Origin: Ectocarpus siliculosus
Taxonomy: Eukaryota; Sar; Phaeophyceae; Ectocarpales; Ectocarpaceae
Length of the DNA stretch: 64,000 nucleotides
NCBI GenBank assembly: GCA_000310025.1
Contig: FN649749.1
Span: 2,583,141 to 2,647,140, forward strand
Direction: 5' to 3'
Positions within the stretch are counted from its first letter, which is position 1. The number at the start of each line of letters is the position of its first letter. The notes below the pieces were generated by a model. That model saw only the letters and a program-made list of their open reading frames with translations, ran no database searches and had not been told where the DNA came from. Of the stretch, positions 36,007-49,681 are shown one piece after another. The position numbers and the translations under genes are program-made.

Positions 36007-39000
36007 TCATCGGAGCGTTTTGCCCTCGTCGTCGCTCGAGTAGTCCACCCGCTGGTCGTAGTAGCCGTCGAAGGTGTCCCGTGAGTTCGCCGAGTTGTTG
36101 TGGCCCACCTGCTGTTCGGGTCGATTTTCGCATACAAAACAAGGGACGTAAAAATAGCACGAGACTTGGTACGGAATACGATTTTCGCATACAATGCGGA
36201 AACAAACAACACGAGACTTGTACACCAAGGTCAATTTTCGTAAAGCAAACAAATGAAAAAGTGGAGAACATGAGACTTGCACATGAGAGGTGGCCTCCTG
36301 CGGAGATGTGTTCAACTTGCGGATTTTTCAGGTTGTGAAGAGCAGCCCAGTTGTTTTCTTACCCACCCCGCTCTCTACTCCCTCCCAAAGAATTGCCAGA
36401 CTTGAGCCTCATCGCACCCAGCCGAAACGGGTGAATACTCTGAATTCTCTCGTTTCAGGGGGATGATTTTCTCGTTTGTAGGAAGAACGCCAACTGAAAT
36501 GGAAAAGCACTCCGTTTTTCAACAAGCAGCGTTAGCGTTAGCGCCCTTTCGTGCAATACTCTGCCCAGCGCACATGCACGGCCTCCGGCAAGGCACTTGA
36601 AAAAAACGTTCCTCCGCTTTCGAAAAGTGTTACAAACTACCCAGAAAAAAAAAATGTGCAGACCATCTTCCACGGGTAGTGAAACGCAGAGGCACCGCGG
36701 CGATCAGCCCACTAACAAGCCACGCTCACAAAATAAAGGGCTCAAAATGCAACGCAGGCACGACATGGCATCTCGACAACGTCAACAAAACAAAGTCGAC
36801 GAATGCAACTCACCATGTCAACCACCCGCTTTCCGTTAGCCCCCTCCCCGTTCCCGCCTTCTTTTCCGCTGTCCTGCCCCGCCGCCCCTGATCCCGCAGA
36901 CCCTCCTCCCTCTCGCACCTCATCCTCCTGGTCGACGAAACAAAGAAACGGCGGTATATGCGCAAGGGTTGGTAGCGGTGAACAACTCTGTGGTGCTGCC
37001 TGCGCAAGCAACCGACGTGCATCGTCATCATGCGCTCCAAGAGCAAGCACCGTGTGTGGCCACGTCGGTATGTCTCGGAGAAACTACAGACAGATGTTTG
37101 AAAAATTTGGTGTGAGGTGTGAAAATACCATCGCAATGTGGTCTTCACGGCCTCTCCAACCGTTCTCTCTCTCCCCCCCAGGCAGCATCCCCACCATATT
37201 CGCCGCAAAAGCCTCGCATTATCTGCTTGCCGCAAACACAACGGCCTCGTCGAGAGTAGGCAACGCTACTACTTTTTCGCCTAAACCCCTTCCCTCTCCT
37301 CATGTTCCTTCTCCGCGTCGTGCACGGGGCGGTAAAAAGCTTGAAATGATGTTGCTAAACGCTTTTCAATGCCTCGTTTTCACCTATCCCCCCTCCCCCC
37401 GCGTGTTTGCCATCGGGGTTGGGTTTTCGTCGCTTGGCAACGACGTTGTAAAACAAGCCGCCCGCTCGGTGTTTGCCATCGGGATTGGGTTTTCGTCGCT
37501 TGGCAACGACGTTGTAAAACAAGCCAATTCACTTGGTGAACTCGGCAACCAGGTTACCGTTTTTTTTTTTTACGTCGTTTTTTTTTTTTTGGCGGTAACC
37601 ATAATGGTGGTCGAGTAGATCATGTTGTGCGGGGTGGAGAACCCTCACTCTGCGCAAAGGGGATGATCGCACCACGTTGTGTTAATATTGGTCAAGCACC
37701 CTCGAGGCAGTTACACAGTGCTTACAACTGTCTCTGGAAGTGAAAGCACCAGAAAATAAATTAAGTCATACGTAGCTGTCATCCGTACGCAAGGAAGTAA
37801 GCACAAGATGCCGAACACCCTTAGCAGGATGCAGCTCACCCTTCATGCGACTCGCCAAATACCTCACGGTGCTTCGCGCTTGGTGATGTGAGAGCCTGGT
37901 CCGGTGAGAACCCGGCGTGCTCCGTCCCGGCTTTGTAGGGATGCGAGGTCAATGGTTCTAATGACTACCGGCATGCACGACTATGAGTACACCCCCCCCC
38001 CCCCCCCCCACCGTTTTCTATTCCCACGATGACAAAAATCACCCCCGAGGTACCCCGTGAGAGAAGAAGAAAAACCAAACCAACACCGTGCCCCTCGCTT
38101 GCTGTCAAAGTCGCCCGCACCTCTTCCTCGTCATCCTCATCTTCTTCGTACTCCTCATCGTCCTCTGGAACTCCCTCCGAGGCATGGTTTGTCACCACCC
38201 CAATGCGCGTCAGCTTCGTGGATGGTAGTCAAAAACGTTACGCCGCCGAAACCGACAGCAAGAGAACCAACGCGATGATTGAAGTGGGGTTCATTTATCG
38301 TTGAAGGCAGCACCACAGGGTGTCGTGTTGCAAGAAATCCTTGGAAAGAAGCTCTAAATCCCGACGCATGTGAGCCTTTCACACTAGTCGAAAGGTCTGG
38401 CTTGGCCTGCCGAGCGCACTGTGCACGTCTCGATCGTTCACCACCTCTCATAAACGCCCGTAGAGCGCCAACAAAAGAGGGCGGCGGCTGCCAACGCCAT
38501 GACGGAGAGAGCGAGAGAGGTCCTTGACGCGGCGACAGTGCACGTGTGGCCGCCTCAACAAGCTTTCCCATTCCCCCTCTATTGCTCGCTTACTACGTGA
38601 CAGAAAAAAAAAATCAGCATCCCAAGAGGGTGCGCCAGCAAGTACGAGCGTGTCCAAATCGCACCAAAAAGGAACGCGCGTCGACGTACAGCAGTAGATC
38701 CAAACAACGCTCATCGGTGGGCAAGGAGCCAAGAGCTCTTTACGGACGTGGCATGGTGGTTATGATGCCGACAAGGTTCAGAATTGGAGGTGAGAGCTCA
38801 AGGGGGGGTGAAGCACACAGGCACCGGAAAACCACGTGAACCGCCTCCGGGTGCTCCAACCAACTCACCACAGCAAGACGTCACGCCCAACAACAGACAA
38901 GGCGGCGCCAGCACCAGCAAACGACAACAAGACCAACAGCAGCAGCAGCAGCAGACACGGCAACAACACACAAACCAAGAACAACAACCACCAAAAAATC

Positions 39001-42000
39001 CCAGCCGTTAGCTTCACCTTGTCCCTGTCGTCTAGACTGAGCGCCGCGAGAGACAGGCTGTCTCTCCTGTGGATGTACCGGTTCTTGTACTTAGAAGACC
39101 GGTTGATCACCTGCGGAGAGGAGGCATAATCATCGGGGGAAAGAAGGAAGACACTCAGTCGCCTTGAGTCTGTTGGGCCTTGGAGCCCTTCCCAGACGGG
39201 GCGTAGGCCATGCTTCGCACTGGGATGGATAGCTCATGCCGTTGGGGCGTCGGCGAGAACCATACCTCTCAAGGGATTCCACTGTAAAACACAAACACAC
39301 ACACACACAGTTTCTCTCTCGCTCTGTCTCGGCCTGCCTCTCTCGGGTCTGATTTTCTCTCGCCCTCTCCCCGCCCGTCTCTCTCTTCTCATTGTCTGTG
39401 CCTGACTCTCTCCGCCTCTCTCCCCCCCCCCCCCCCCNNNNNNNNNNNNNNNNNNNNNNNNNNNNNNNNNNNNNNNNNNNNNNNNNNNNNNNNNNNNNNN
39501 NNNNNNNNNNNNNNNNNNNNNNNNNNNNNNNNNNNNNNNNNNNNNNNNNNNNNNNNNNNNNNNNNNNNNNNNNNNNNNNNNNNNNNNNNNNNNNNNNNNN
39601 NNNNNNNNNNNNNNNNNNNNNNNNNNNNNNNNNNNNNNNNNNNNNNNNNNNNNNNNNNNNNNNNNNNNNNNNNNNNNNNNNNNNNNNNNNNNNNNNNNNN
39701 NNNNNNNNNNNNNNNNNNNNNNNNNNNNNNNNNNNNNNNNNNNNNNNNNNNNNNNNNNNNNNNNNNNNNNNNNNNNNNNNNNNNNNNNNNNNNNNNNNNN
39801 NNNNNNNNNNNNNNNNNNNNNNGTCGATGGCCTTGGCGCCGAAGCAGATAGCCCCTCCCCCCCTCAAGCTCTCCCCGAACCCGGTCGCGTCCAGGCTCAT
39901 CTCCTGGCAGGGTGGTTGTTGGTTGACAACCCGTTAAACTACCGCAAGACATAGATGCCTCTTCGGACCCTTTCTGATCTACAAGCCGGGAAAGAAGACA
40001 AAGAAGCGCCCTGCAGTCGGTTCAGCGATTCAGCCAGGAGCCTCCTCAAACCTTAACCTTGCCAGGGGAAACTCCAAATCCACACACACATATATATATA
40101 TATATCCTTGTACGAGAAACGAGAACGAACACGCACACAAAACGGATAACGTCACACAACGATACAACAACACACAGTAGGGTCCGCTCTCGACTCCGTT
40201 TTCATCAGGGGTTTGAGCCTTTGCAGGGAATCGGCTACTATTCCAATAAAAGAAAAACACTCAAAACATACGGCCACACAATGCGCACCTGGTTATCCCG
40301 GGCGGGGTCGGACCAAAGGCAGTCCGACGCCACCTGCTGGGACTCGAAAGTCTCGTACTCGTTCGGCGGGCAGACCCCAGCAACGGACGGCACGCAGAGG
40401 ATGTCCTGCACATGACATCATGGCGTATGGTGTAAAGTCAGGCAAAAGCGGGGGGGAGGCAATCTCATAAGATCCAACTCTCCGCGAATCCTTCAATCAT
40501 GCATGTTTCTTCGTAAGGCAAGCAAGTTTTGTCGTACCATGTCCGATATCTAATCCCCTAAAAAAATCGAGCGTTTTGTGGAGGTCGCAGCTTGGGCAGA
40601 GAGCTCCTCCACAAGGGGAAGGGGAGAGACAAGACCTTGACGGCTTCGGCGTCACCCTTGGGGGAGTAACGTTTATTATCACCCTGTCTCCTTTAATATC
40701 TACAGATACAATAGCCATGCCTAATACTACGCCATGTATCTGCTCTGTTTAGCCTTGCTCGAAGCAACAGCAACTTGCACCGCCGTAGCTGCTTCTGCTG
40801 CTGCTGCTGTAACTGTTCTTCCTGACTGTGGCGTGGGTGATATACCGCTACTGCTACCTGTGTCGCTGGAACTCCTACAAACGGTGTTGGTTGGTACCGG
40901 CATATTGTGGCGTAGGTGGCAGGTGACACCCCTACTGGTGTTGCTGGCACTCCCGTCACGCCACGCTGCCGCTACAAAGTACTATCACGTTGATTGGTGC
41001 TACTGTATTGTGTTGCTGATTGCACCTGGACTCTTGATGTCGACTCCGGCAGCGGGCGGGGGATGCCCCCATGCACGCAGAAGATGTCGTGATCGATCAC
41101 CGAGGCCAGGGGGAGGCGGTCGAAAACAGCGTTGCACCCTTCCCAGACCTCTTCCCCAAGGTCGTCCCCGAACCGATCCTGTGACGTCGATCACCATCCA
41201 CATCGCGTGGCGTCATGCAACCGTCAACCAAGAGGCACGGGAAGAAACGACCCAAGACTCGGTCAACACGCCCCATGTAGACGTATCCGGTGAAGGTCGA
41301 ATTTGTCGACTACAATGACATTTAGATGCGAATGATTTCAACACAAAGGGACCAAAGCAAGCTGGGAAACCCCCAGACTCGCAAACAAACGCACACAAAC
41401 ACCCGCACTGAGATTGGCGTCCTTTTCATTTGGTCAGCCGGGTTGCCTCTTAGCACGAATAATAAACACACACACACATACACGCACGCACTATTTGTGC
41501 TTCAAAGCAAATACGGTTGGTGATTCGACACTACGACAGCGTCCACGAAAACGACCACTGGGAGCGCCGCCGCGGCCTCCAGTCAACCGGCAGCTCACAA
41601 CGGGTGCTTTACCACCCACCTGGCACTGCCACAAGAAAGACCTCTCCCCGTAGTGCTCCACCCATCCGTTTACGTCCCTCAGCTCGTGGTTCCCCCGCAG
41701 CATGAAGATCTTATCCGGGTTTTCGATCTAAAGGACAAGGATAAGGAGCCGAACAGGGGGAACAAGGAGGCGGGCGATCGATTTCGGCCGTTTGTGGTCT
41801 CATCATAGTCGACGCCGTGCATGGTACGGACAAGAAGACGTCATGTTGGCGGCGATGAGAGGCACCGACGACCGGAAAACGCGCATTATAAATAGTAGGT
41901 GCCTCCTGCTGCGTGAGTGTCGCAGCCAAGGGCGGGTGAAGTGTCCGCAGCTAACATGGTTCCGAGCGGGTCCTAGTTTGACGATGCACTCAAGAACAAC

Positions 42001-44076
42001 AGCAACACATCTGACGACAATATAAAAAACAAGAACGATGATACATCCACATTGACGACGACAGCGCACCTTGAGGGCAAACAAATACGCGAGGCACTCG
42101 AGCCCCGACATTCCCCGGTCGACGTAGTCGCCGAGAAACAGAAACTTCCCGGCCGTCAGGTTCATCCCCAGCTTCCAGATGTTGTCCGAGAAGAAATTCA
42201 AGTCCTGTTACGGTAACGCCAACCGCCCATTGGACGGCACGCCGAATTTGGTCCAACTAGATACACATGTGGGGAAATGAGCGTCCTCTAGTGCAAGTAG
42301 AGACAGTCGATCGACGGGTAATGCTGTTTTGTGCGTCTGCGTCCTCCTTGAAAACTACGGGATAAAAAAAGCGAACACATTTTTCGAATCGCCCGGGGGG
42401 CGGAAGCGGCAGGGTGGCGCCGCCAAGGAGGTTGGACCACAGGATCCACCCTTGGGATTCGAAAAGTAATTGTGTGTGTGTTTGTGGTTGTATTCTTAGG
42501 ATCGACCGCGCTAACCGGCGACCAATGAGAAAGATGCCAGTCTCCGGCTGAAAACACAACATGACTCCTCGAAAGCCCATGATCTGGGACCCCGTCAGGG
42601 GGTACGCTACGCTACCTCTCCGGATAAAACACAGACTGAACGCAGAAAGGGGCCTGTTCTCGCAAAAAAAAAACACTATAAGAACACGAACCCACTCTTA
42701 TGCCTGCCGGTTTGAAGGGGTTCTGCTGTGAAAAAAGAACTCACCTCCAAGTTCCCGTGAATGTCTCCGAAGACGTACACGGGGGACTGGATGAAGAGGC
42801 AGCGGGGCTCATTCTCGAAGATCGGTCCCGCCCTGGCGCACAGCCTCAGCATGTCTCGCGCGAATTTCACGGAGGTGAGGTAGGTCGCGTGGTCCTTAGG
42901 AGTCTGCAGTTGTTTCCACAAAAAGATACACAAAAGGGGTGTGTGTGGAACGGCATGACGCGACTCGAGAAGAAAGCCAAGACAACAGAACAATTTGGCG
43001 GTACGATTAACGGTCCACAGGAGCTCGGTCATGATCGACTGTGGCCACGACATCAGCAACAGCTACGACGACGAGGACGACACCGATGACAACACCCAAT
43101 CATCATGGCACCACATACGGGGGTAACGACTCTCCGACAAAGGGCCTCAGTCACACGACTACATAAAATCACTTGACAAACAAAACACACAAGACACAGC
43201 AGCGCTAACACATCTGCTCAACACACGGACCGATCCCTGCATGGCAGCGACAGAGGCACACAAGAACATACGGGCAACAGACAGCCACGCACCTTGAACA
43301 TGCGAATGACCCGCTGGGCCATCTCATCGTGCTTCCTGCCCGGTTGGAGGCTGCTCAGCGCCGTGGCCGTGGCCATGCTAGCCGTCCTCCCCATGTGCCC
43401 GCCGGGCCTGCCGGATCCTTGCTCGTCGACCAGGTGGATCACCGGCTCGAGCGGGTGCTCGCGCTTCGCGACTCGGGTGTGCGACGCCAGCTCGTTGCTC
43501 AGCCGCTGGACTTCGAACTGGCAGGGAGGGGGAGGGGAGGGGGGGGGGCGTTGTGGTGCTTGTGTTTAAGTGTTGAAGTAACGTGAAATTGAGGGGCGTC
43601 CACGAGGTAGCTGGATGCATCCGCGTGGCTTAGGGTCAAAGCTCTTGAGTTGGATGTGCGGGGGTCAATTTTACGGTCGGGGGGTGTAGTAGAAACGGTG
43701 AGCGGCGGGTGGTGCACGGAATGACACCAACAACAAAACAGAGCACACGCGGGGACAGGCGATTCATCACGTAAATCACCAGTCACTTGGATGTTGACAG
43801 AGGAGCAGGCTGCACTATAAACTCCTGGGTACCACTACACGAGAAGATTGCTCGCTTCTCCTACCCCCGTCGACATCTGTGTTCATCCGCCGTTCCCCTT
43901 TCGTTTAGGAACGCTCAAGGTGCCCCAGCCAAACAGGCGAGGTTGAAAGACACACAAACCTGCAACGCCGTGATGGCGGCATCCTTCTCGGTGATGACGC
44001 AGTGCAGCCGCTCGTTCTCCTCCGCCCCCGCCCCCCCCATGGACGCCTTGCTCGACGTCTTGCTCCCCAACCCCAT
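36007..44076 (-). CDS. PPP-family Ser/Thr protein phosphatase, copy A (interrupted by gap)
   Basis: A metallophosphatase that removes phosphate from Ser/Thr. Minus-strand exons: 44076-43960, 43517-43293, 42903-42745, 42204-42070, 41727-41620, 41178-41026, 40405-40289, 39903 into the gap, 39110-39018, 38213-38121, 36111-36007. A coiled-coil-like N-terminus ([18 protein letters not shown], res 28-45) precedes the catalytic core: FGDIHGN (159), [13 protein letters not shown], then CVHGGIPRP. The exon with the last metal-binding His is cut by the N gap after [12 protein letters not shown]; about 59 codons are missing, judged from copy B. The C-terminus has [17 protein letters not shown], then an acidic stretch, and ends [10 protein letters not shown]. 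Start: the first ATG after an in-frame TGA upstream; it aligns with GLGS in copy B. Expected full length is about 520 aa. Metal-binding residues visible in the sequenced part are intact. The subfamily is unclear; it is not typical PP1 or PP2A. Confidence 0.88.
36115..36285. repeat. Three-unit tandem repeat next to the last exon of copy A
   Basis: Three units of about 50-62 bp, each with GATTTTCGCATACAA or CAATTTTCGTAAAGC at one end and ACGAGACTTG or ATGAGACTTG at the other, sit directly upstream (in transcript sense) of the final exon acceptor. Confidence 0.75.
37403..37526. repeat. Near-perfect 66-bp tandem duplication in intron 10 of copy A
   Basis: GTGTTTGCCATCGGGGTTGG with about 38 following bases (37403-37460) recurs from 37469 with a single G/A change. 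The recent age is inferred from the identity. Confidence 0.9.
37990..38010. repeat. Poly-C tract
   Basis: Run of about 18 C in intron 10 of phosphatase copy A. Similar C/G tracts sit at or next to every assembly break in the window. Confidence 0.9.
39289..39308. repeat. (AC)n microsatellite
   Basis: ACACAAACACACACACACAC-type dinucleotide run, followed by a CT-rich low-complexity tract up to the poly-C at the gap edge. Confidence 0.85.
39438..39822. other. N gap of 385 bases inside phosphatase copy A
   Basis: Begins after a poly-C run and removes the rest of exon 8 of the minus-strand phosphatase (about 177 nt expected from copy B) plus its donor. The non-round length suggests an estimated size. 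The left flank is not an obvious duplicate of the right flank, unlike the two 100-N gaps. Confidence 0.95.
40080..40106. repeat. (AC)n(AT)n compound microsatellite
   Basis: CACACACACATATATATATA followed by TATAT in intron 7 of phosphatase copy A. Confidence 0.85.
42575..42600. repeat. Dispersed repeat copy B (CATGATCTGGGACCCCGT core)
   Basis: Matches 9181-9206 over the core with two differences at the edges. It lies in intron 3 of phosphatase copy A. Confidence 0.55.
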
Positions 44077-47000
44077 CCTGCGCGGCGTTGTCGATGCGGA
44101 TGGTACAGAAAGTTCAGTAAATCACAAGCCTGTTTAGTTTCGGCCCTATGGTTTGAAAGTCTCGCCCTCGATCGTATCATTTTATCGGGGGCACTTGGCT
44201 GTACGGACAGGTATCGGCCCTTTACAACCCTGGTACACCAAAGCGCACAAAGTGTACATCAGAACACGGCAGTCGTCTTCCTGCCGCGTGCACAAAGCAG
44301 TTCATGGTTGACTCGTGGATCGAACAAGGGGACGCAGCATAGGCCTGGCGAACTGACTCGTGGTAGCGATGCTCTCCTTCTCGTAGAAGTCCGATTCACG
44401 GAGTGCCAACATCTCCATTCGACACTTTGGTTGTAGGTGGGGCCTTCGCATAAAAACGTGCTCTCTGGCTTCTGTCCTTTACCTCCTCTGGGGTACTGTT
44501 CCAAGCCAAGCATGCGAACTACTGCTGTGTAGGAAACAGGTTATTGGCGAAGAGAGGACAGGAACAATCACCCCTTCAAAGAGGCCAATAAAAAAGCGAT
44601 AAGCTCTCCCGGGCTCCGAAGGGGAGCGGGACACCTGCTTCAGGACAAGGCAGTGCATATTTGCAAAATGCCACGAACAGAACCGGTCCTCTCGCTGCAG
44701 CGAGCCGTTTGTGCCATAACCCTACCCCTGTTTCTTGCCGCACTCTGGTGGCGGTTACGGAGTCGGAGTGTGCACACGCATACGCGTTGCCTGGCATGCA
44801 GATAATTCCCTTGTGTCGCCAGTCCTCGACAGCACCAGGGCCACGCACTACAGGAGGTCCGTCTCGATACTGTACTGTAAGGTAACACCCCCCTATACAG
44901 CAGTACGCCTGATCGAACCCGTCAAAAACGACTACAGCTGTCGCCGGAGGCGTGTAGCACCCACGGCTGTAGGTGGTTTCTTCGCTGAGGATGACACAGA
45001 GGTTTTGGGGTCGTCAAGACAGACGGCTAGCGGGCAAATGACGGAGGATCCAGACCGGCCAATGGCGGGAATCACGGAACTGGGAATGCGCAAGTCGATT
45101 TCGTCCCCTGCTTAATATGCATCTCTCCCCTCTCACCTACCAGCTAGTTATTGCTACAATGAATACTCAACAGGAGGGAACAAAAAACAACAATGGAACT
45201 TCTTCGGTTTGTCTAGCTCCCTCGCAACCCCAGCAGCGAGTCCACCAAGTTCACACGAAAGAGCGAGGCTTACAGACAGGAGATAATTTGGGACTGACTT
45301 CAAATCTTAAGAGCCGTCACCAATTGAACTGCCTCCGTCCTTCCGTGGATAATCCTCCCTCGCGTGATCGCACGCTACGACTGATGGTCAGAGATAACTT
45401 CTGGTACACCGCAACATACCATAGCGTTGTCGGGCGGGCTATTGCTGATTGTGACTTGCAAGGCAGGTCCCAAATTGCGGCCGATATTGCGTTATGAAGG
45501 TAGGTGACAGCGAGCACAACGTTCGAAGGAATTCGAAATTCCTACACACCAGCCCGCCATTTGAGGTTTACGGGGAAACGCCGCATTTCACAGCGGCACA
45601 AGGGTAGCCGACAAACGGCGGCCAACGTGCACCCACAGCTAGCGCTACTGTAGCGCTCCCAATAGTACCAGGTAGCGAAGAGAAACTTCAGTCAGAACAC
45701 TGTACGAACTTGGCAGTTGGAAATGTCGAAGTTTTGATTGGCACGAATGACAACAACGTGGACCCCACCACTAAAACCTATACATTCTCCCTTCGGTTGG
45801 TTTCCTCGCTGCGAATCAGCAAAAGGAGCTAAGGTTTGGCTCCAGGTGGGGCGGGGTGTAAACCTCCGTGATACATAGTGGTGTTGACTGCTGCTGTGCG
45901 GCGACGGCTTGAACGATCTCAACCTGTAAAGGAACAACTTCTACCACTCAATTGCATCCGGGCGGCACACAACACCCCTGTTGACTAGCACCGCGCTGCC
46001 AGGTTATCCCATACTCTCGGCGCTAGTAACCACAGAGTATCTACACTCTACCAGCGAGAGCCCTCTTTGGCGTGTGCCATCCCATTCGTATATCAGTCAC
46101 CAACGGCCGACTGGTCTATCATCGTCGGTTCCATGGGTTTTAGGCAGCTTCGCCACTGCTCCCCAGAACGAGTGCGGCAAGCGCAAACCCTCACCTTGCG
46201 AACGGTCCATGTGTGTCTCGGCGACTCAGTGTAGGTTCCTCCTTCTCCATGGCTGCCGTATGCGTGTGGGCGCGCTAGCTGAGAGCGCGCGCGTGGTGTT
46301 GGGTTTTGTGAAGCGAACAGCAGAGCAGGCGGCAGGTGGGGGCAACACAGATGACGCAATTTCCAGGAGTTTTGGTAAAACCCGGGAGGAGTTATGTGTT
46401 TTGGCGGTTTCGGGCGGGGGATTTGAGCGAGTGTCCGTCGTCCGTCTCTCTCGCCCTCTGTCTCTCTCTCTCTCTCCCTCGACCGCTCGTGTTGTTGTTT
46501 CTGGCTACTCTCCGGCAGTGACACGGCACCCACCTCTGGAGTTCTCGATTCTTCTTCAATACCAGCGCATCAGTAACAGGGCTCCACAATCGCTTGGAGA
46601 AAAGAAATTACATAGTGCAGCAGCGGTTGTCGAAAATCATTTACATATGAGGAGATAAGAGAGGTCACCAAGTAACCACATCGCGCGTGAACGAAAGCCA
46701 TCAAGTTCGTGCGTGCGCTCACCAGGCCGGGAGGGTTGGTGACGCCTCTGCCGGTTACTCGTAGGCAGTTCACCGAGGCCACCGGGTTCTCTAAAGCTGG
46801 GAGTGTCAAAACCACGCGGCCCTCCTCAGGGGCGATTCGCGACCAGGATGTCGCGACGTGCAAAGGATACCTGCGGACCCATGAGTCGGTGAGAGCCAGC
46901 AAGAGCCCACAAGACGTTAGATCCTCAGTTCTTATACAACCGTGGTCATGCTTCTATGACAGGTCCCAAGAACACATCGATGGTAGCTAATTGGTACTCG

Positions 47001-47608
47001 TAATGGAGGCCACATTGAGAGAGTACCAGCAGGCAGACAGCAGTACCTCCATTCGCACGTTGGTGCTTGCAAGCGTGCAGCAGTACTCAGAGTCGAAAGT
47101 CCTGTACAGCAGTATGTACACGTGATGACAGCGTAGGTTCGTTGGCAGTGCCGACGACCTTGATGTGGAGCGATATGTACGAGAGCTGCACCACGTATGC
47201 AGCATCGTAGAGTACAAGCTCACATATCTTGGGTCGTGCAACAGAGGAGTGGGTGCGCCATGTTGCTTGTTCGTTTGCTAGAAAATGCTCAACATAGAGA
47301 AGAAAGGCTTGTCTATGTGACGTGGTAAGAAGAGGGACAGCTGGACATGTACAACAACCTGCTGGTAATTGTCTATGGTACACCGGAATTGGGGGGTCGC
47401 CAGAATATGCTGGTACACGGTGTCGTGATATCGCTGGTGAGTGATTTACTCCACGCCACATAGATGAAGGCCACGAGAAAGCTCAATCAAGAAAAGGCAA
47501 TCAGCAACAGTCTGCATCTGTCTGTAGTAGGACTGCTGTGGTGCACACGGCCCAGGGAAGGAGAAAGTAGACTAGGAGATCCTCTGTCACCTTTGAGAGG
47601 TCTGAACT
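44077..47608. other. Shared upstream region of the divergent phosphatase pair
   Basis: Head-to-head spacer of about 3.5 kb that must contain both promoters and 5' UTRs. I see no convincing coding exon, RNA gene or transposon. A CT-rich tract lies at about 46440-46490. An alternative upstream start for copy B (ATG 47464 with an intron at 47712-47799) would place its first exon at the right edge of this region. Confidence 0.6.
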
Positions 47609-49649
47609 ATGTTCAGAAAGGTACCCACGGTACAAAACAGCAAGCTGCGGTGGTGTCATACGGAGACCTGGCACAAAAACCTAGCACACAGCCTGTATCC
47701 TTACAAGAATGGTAAGCCAATACCACTCGGCGGGAATCCCGTTAATTGTTGTCTGTGCATATCAACATTTCCCACGCTCTCAACACACGCAATTTGCAGG
47801 AGAGCATCGGACTTGTCGGGGCTTGGTAGCGACAAGCGGCTAGTCGCGGGTTACAACGAGCGCGTGGAGGTGCTCATCGGCCTCATATCGGAGCGGGACG
47901 CAGCGATATCAGCGCTAGAATATGAAGTTCGGCGCCTCACGATCGAGCTGCAGAAGCAGACGAAGGTGCGGGGCTTGGGGTTAGCAGGCGGCCGGCGGAG
48001 AAGTGGGGAATTGGACTGTTCATTGGAACAATTAAGAAGACATAGAGTGGAAATAACAGGCAAGGAGCAAAGTGCCACAACCTCGTAGAATTTCCCTCCC
48101 TAACACGAGCTTCCTCGACACATCGGTCGGCTGTGGTCGTTAACATGGCCTACCAGATAATATCCGCGACATCCCCTCCGACCGCTACCAACCGGCGGTA
48201 GAACGAAAGTATAGTTCCAGTAGTATCACACCTTCATACAGCAGTCGTTAAGCCTAGTGCTAGTGTTGATGTTATTCCCACTGTTTCTTGCGCGCAAGAA
48301 CCGTTCCACGCCGTTGCTATTGTTGCTGTTGTCCTAGCGCTAAGAACCGTTCCGATCTCTGCTGAGCACCTTGTATCATCCGTACCTGTCCAACTGACGC
48401 TGACGCCTTCCGTGGCCGCAGTCTAACTACCCCAAAAGAGAGCAAAGATTGGCTTAGAAAAACTTCACACCATCGCGATACAATAAACATACCAGAAAAT
48501 AAAGAAGCCCTCCGACAGTCAGACGCTTTGGGCGACCTGTCCGACAACAGAGAATGGGAAAGAAAACAGTTTCAACACTTTCTCAACAACTACTACTCTC
48601 TCGATTTCTCACTTACGAAACGAAAACACATTCCACACAAGTTTCCCTGCCGACTCTTCGCGGTTGGGGAAACAGGTGGTGAAACGCGAGCACCCGCTGG
48701 AGCCGCTGATCCACCTGGTGGATGACAAGGGGGTCGGCGGAAGGGGCTCACACATGGGCAGGACGGCCAGCGTGGCCACCGCGACCGCGCTGCGCGGGCT
48801 GGGGCCGAGCAGGAAGGGGGACGAGACGGCGCAGAAGATGCTGGCCATGTTCACCAACCCGAAAGAACACGCGGACTACCTCACGTCCCCAAGGTATTTC
48901 ACACGCTCCTCTTTTACCAGCTGATGTATTTTTGCGTTTCCTTCTTGTGGATGATTTATTGACTGCTACTGCGATGGCCCCACATGTACGAGATTCGGCC
49001 TGAGACGTCTAATACTGTGATCGGAAAGCAGAAACAGCGCTGAATCACCGCTGATGGATTGTTTTATCGCTCCACTCCTTCCATTCCGGGGCACCCTCTG
49101 GCAACTGTTGTCTGTCGATTTCGGGTTGATACAGCAGTTGCGTGCGTAGGTCAGTGTAAGCTATGGCAGCGGTGAGAAGCCCTTCGTCGCGAGAGTTTCC
49201 CTTAAATCGATGTATCGTTTCGGGCTTAGCGCCAGTCTTGTGGCGACGGAACCCGGAGTCGATAAGATTTAACGGGAGTGGAAGACGAAACGCATCACAC
49301 ATGGCCTACCGAATGAGCTACCATGTGGAGATATATTTTGCTGCACTAGGAGGAAAGTGTATTCTCGGCTACTAACTAGGGTCCCCGGAAAAGCGTCAAT
49401 TCAACGCCATCAACTTTGATAGTCAAATTTTTAAGGCGACACCGTGGGTACGTGGCGAGCAAGGTCACACAAACTAGATAATCCGGGTGTAGCAGGGAGG
49501 CAGGAGGAACCGGAGGTTGAGGGCGGGGTGCACACCACAACACTGCTGTATGTGCTAAGGAGGGAGCACCTCGCGCGGGCCCGCCGTTCAACCTCGGAAC
49601 CTCTTGTGAGGTCCAGCATTTTCTTTTACAGGCTCGGTTGTTGCTGTTT

Positions 49650-49681
<32 letters not shown>

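Noticed and set aside
46709-46990. Possible exon ending at GAGTCG|GTGAGA
   Set aside because: Both strands are open here and the peptide is unrecognised; a donor-like hexamer occurs often by chance.
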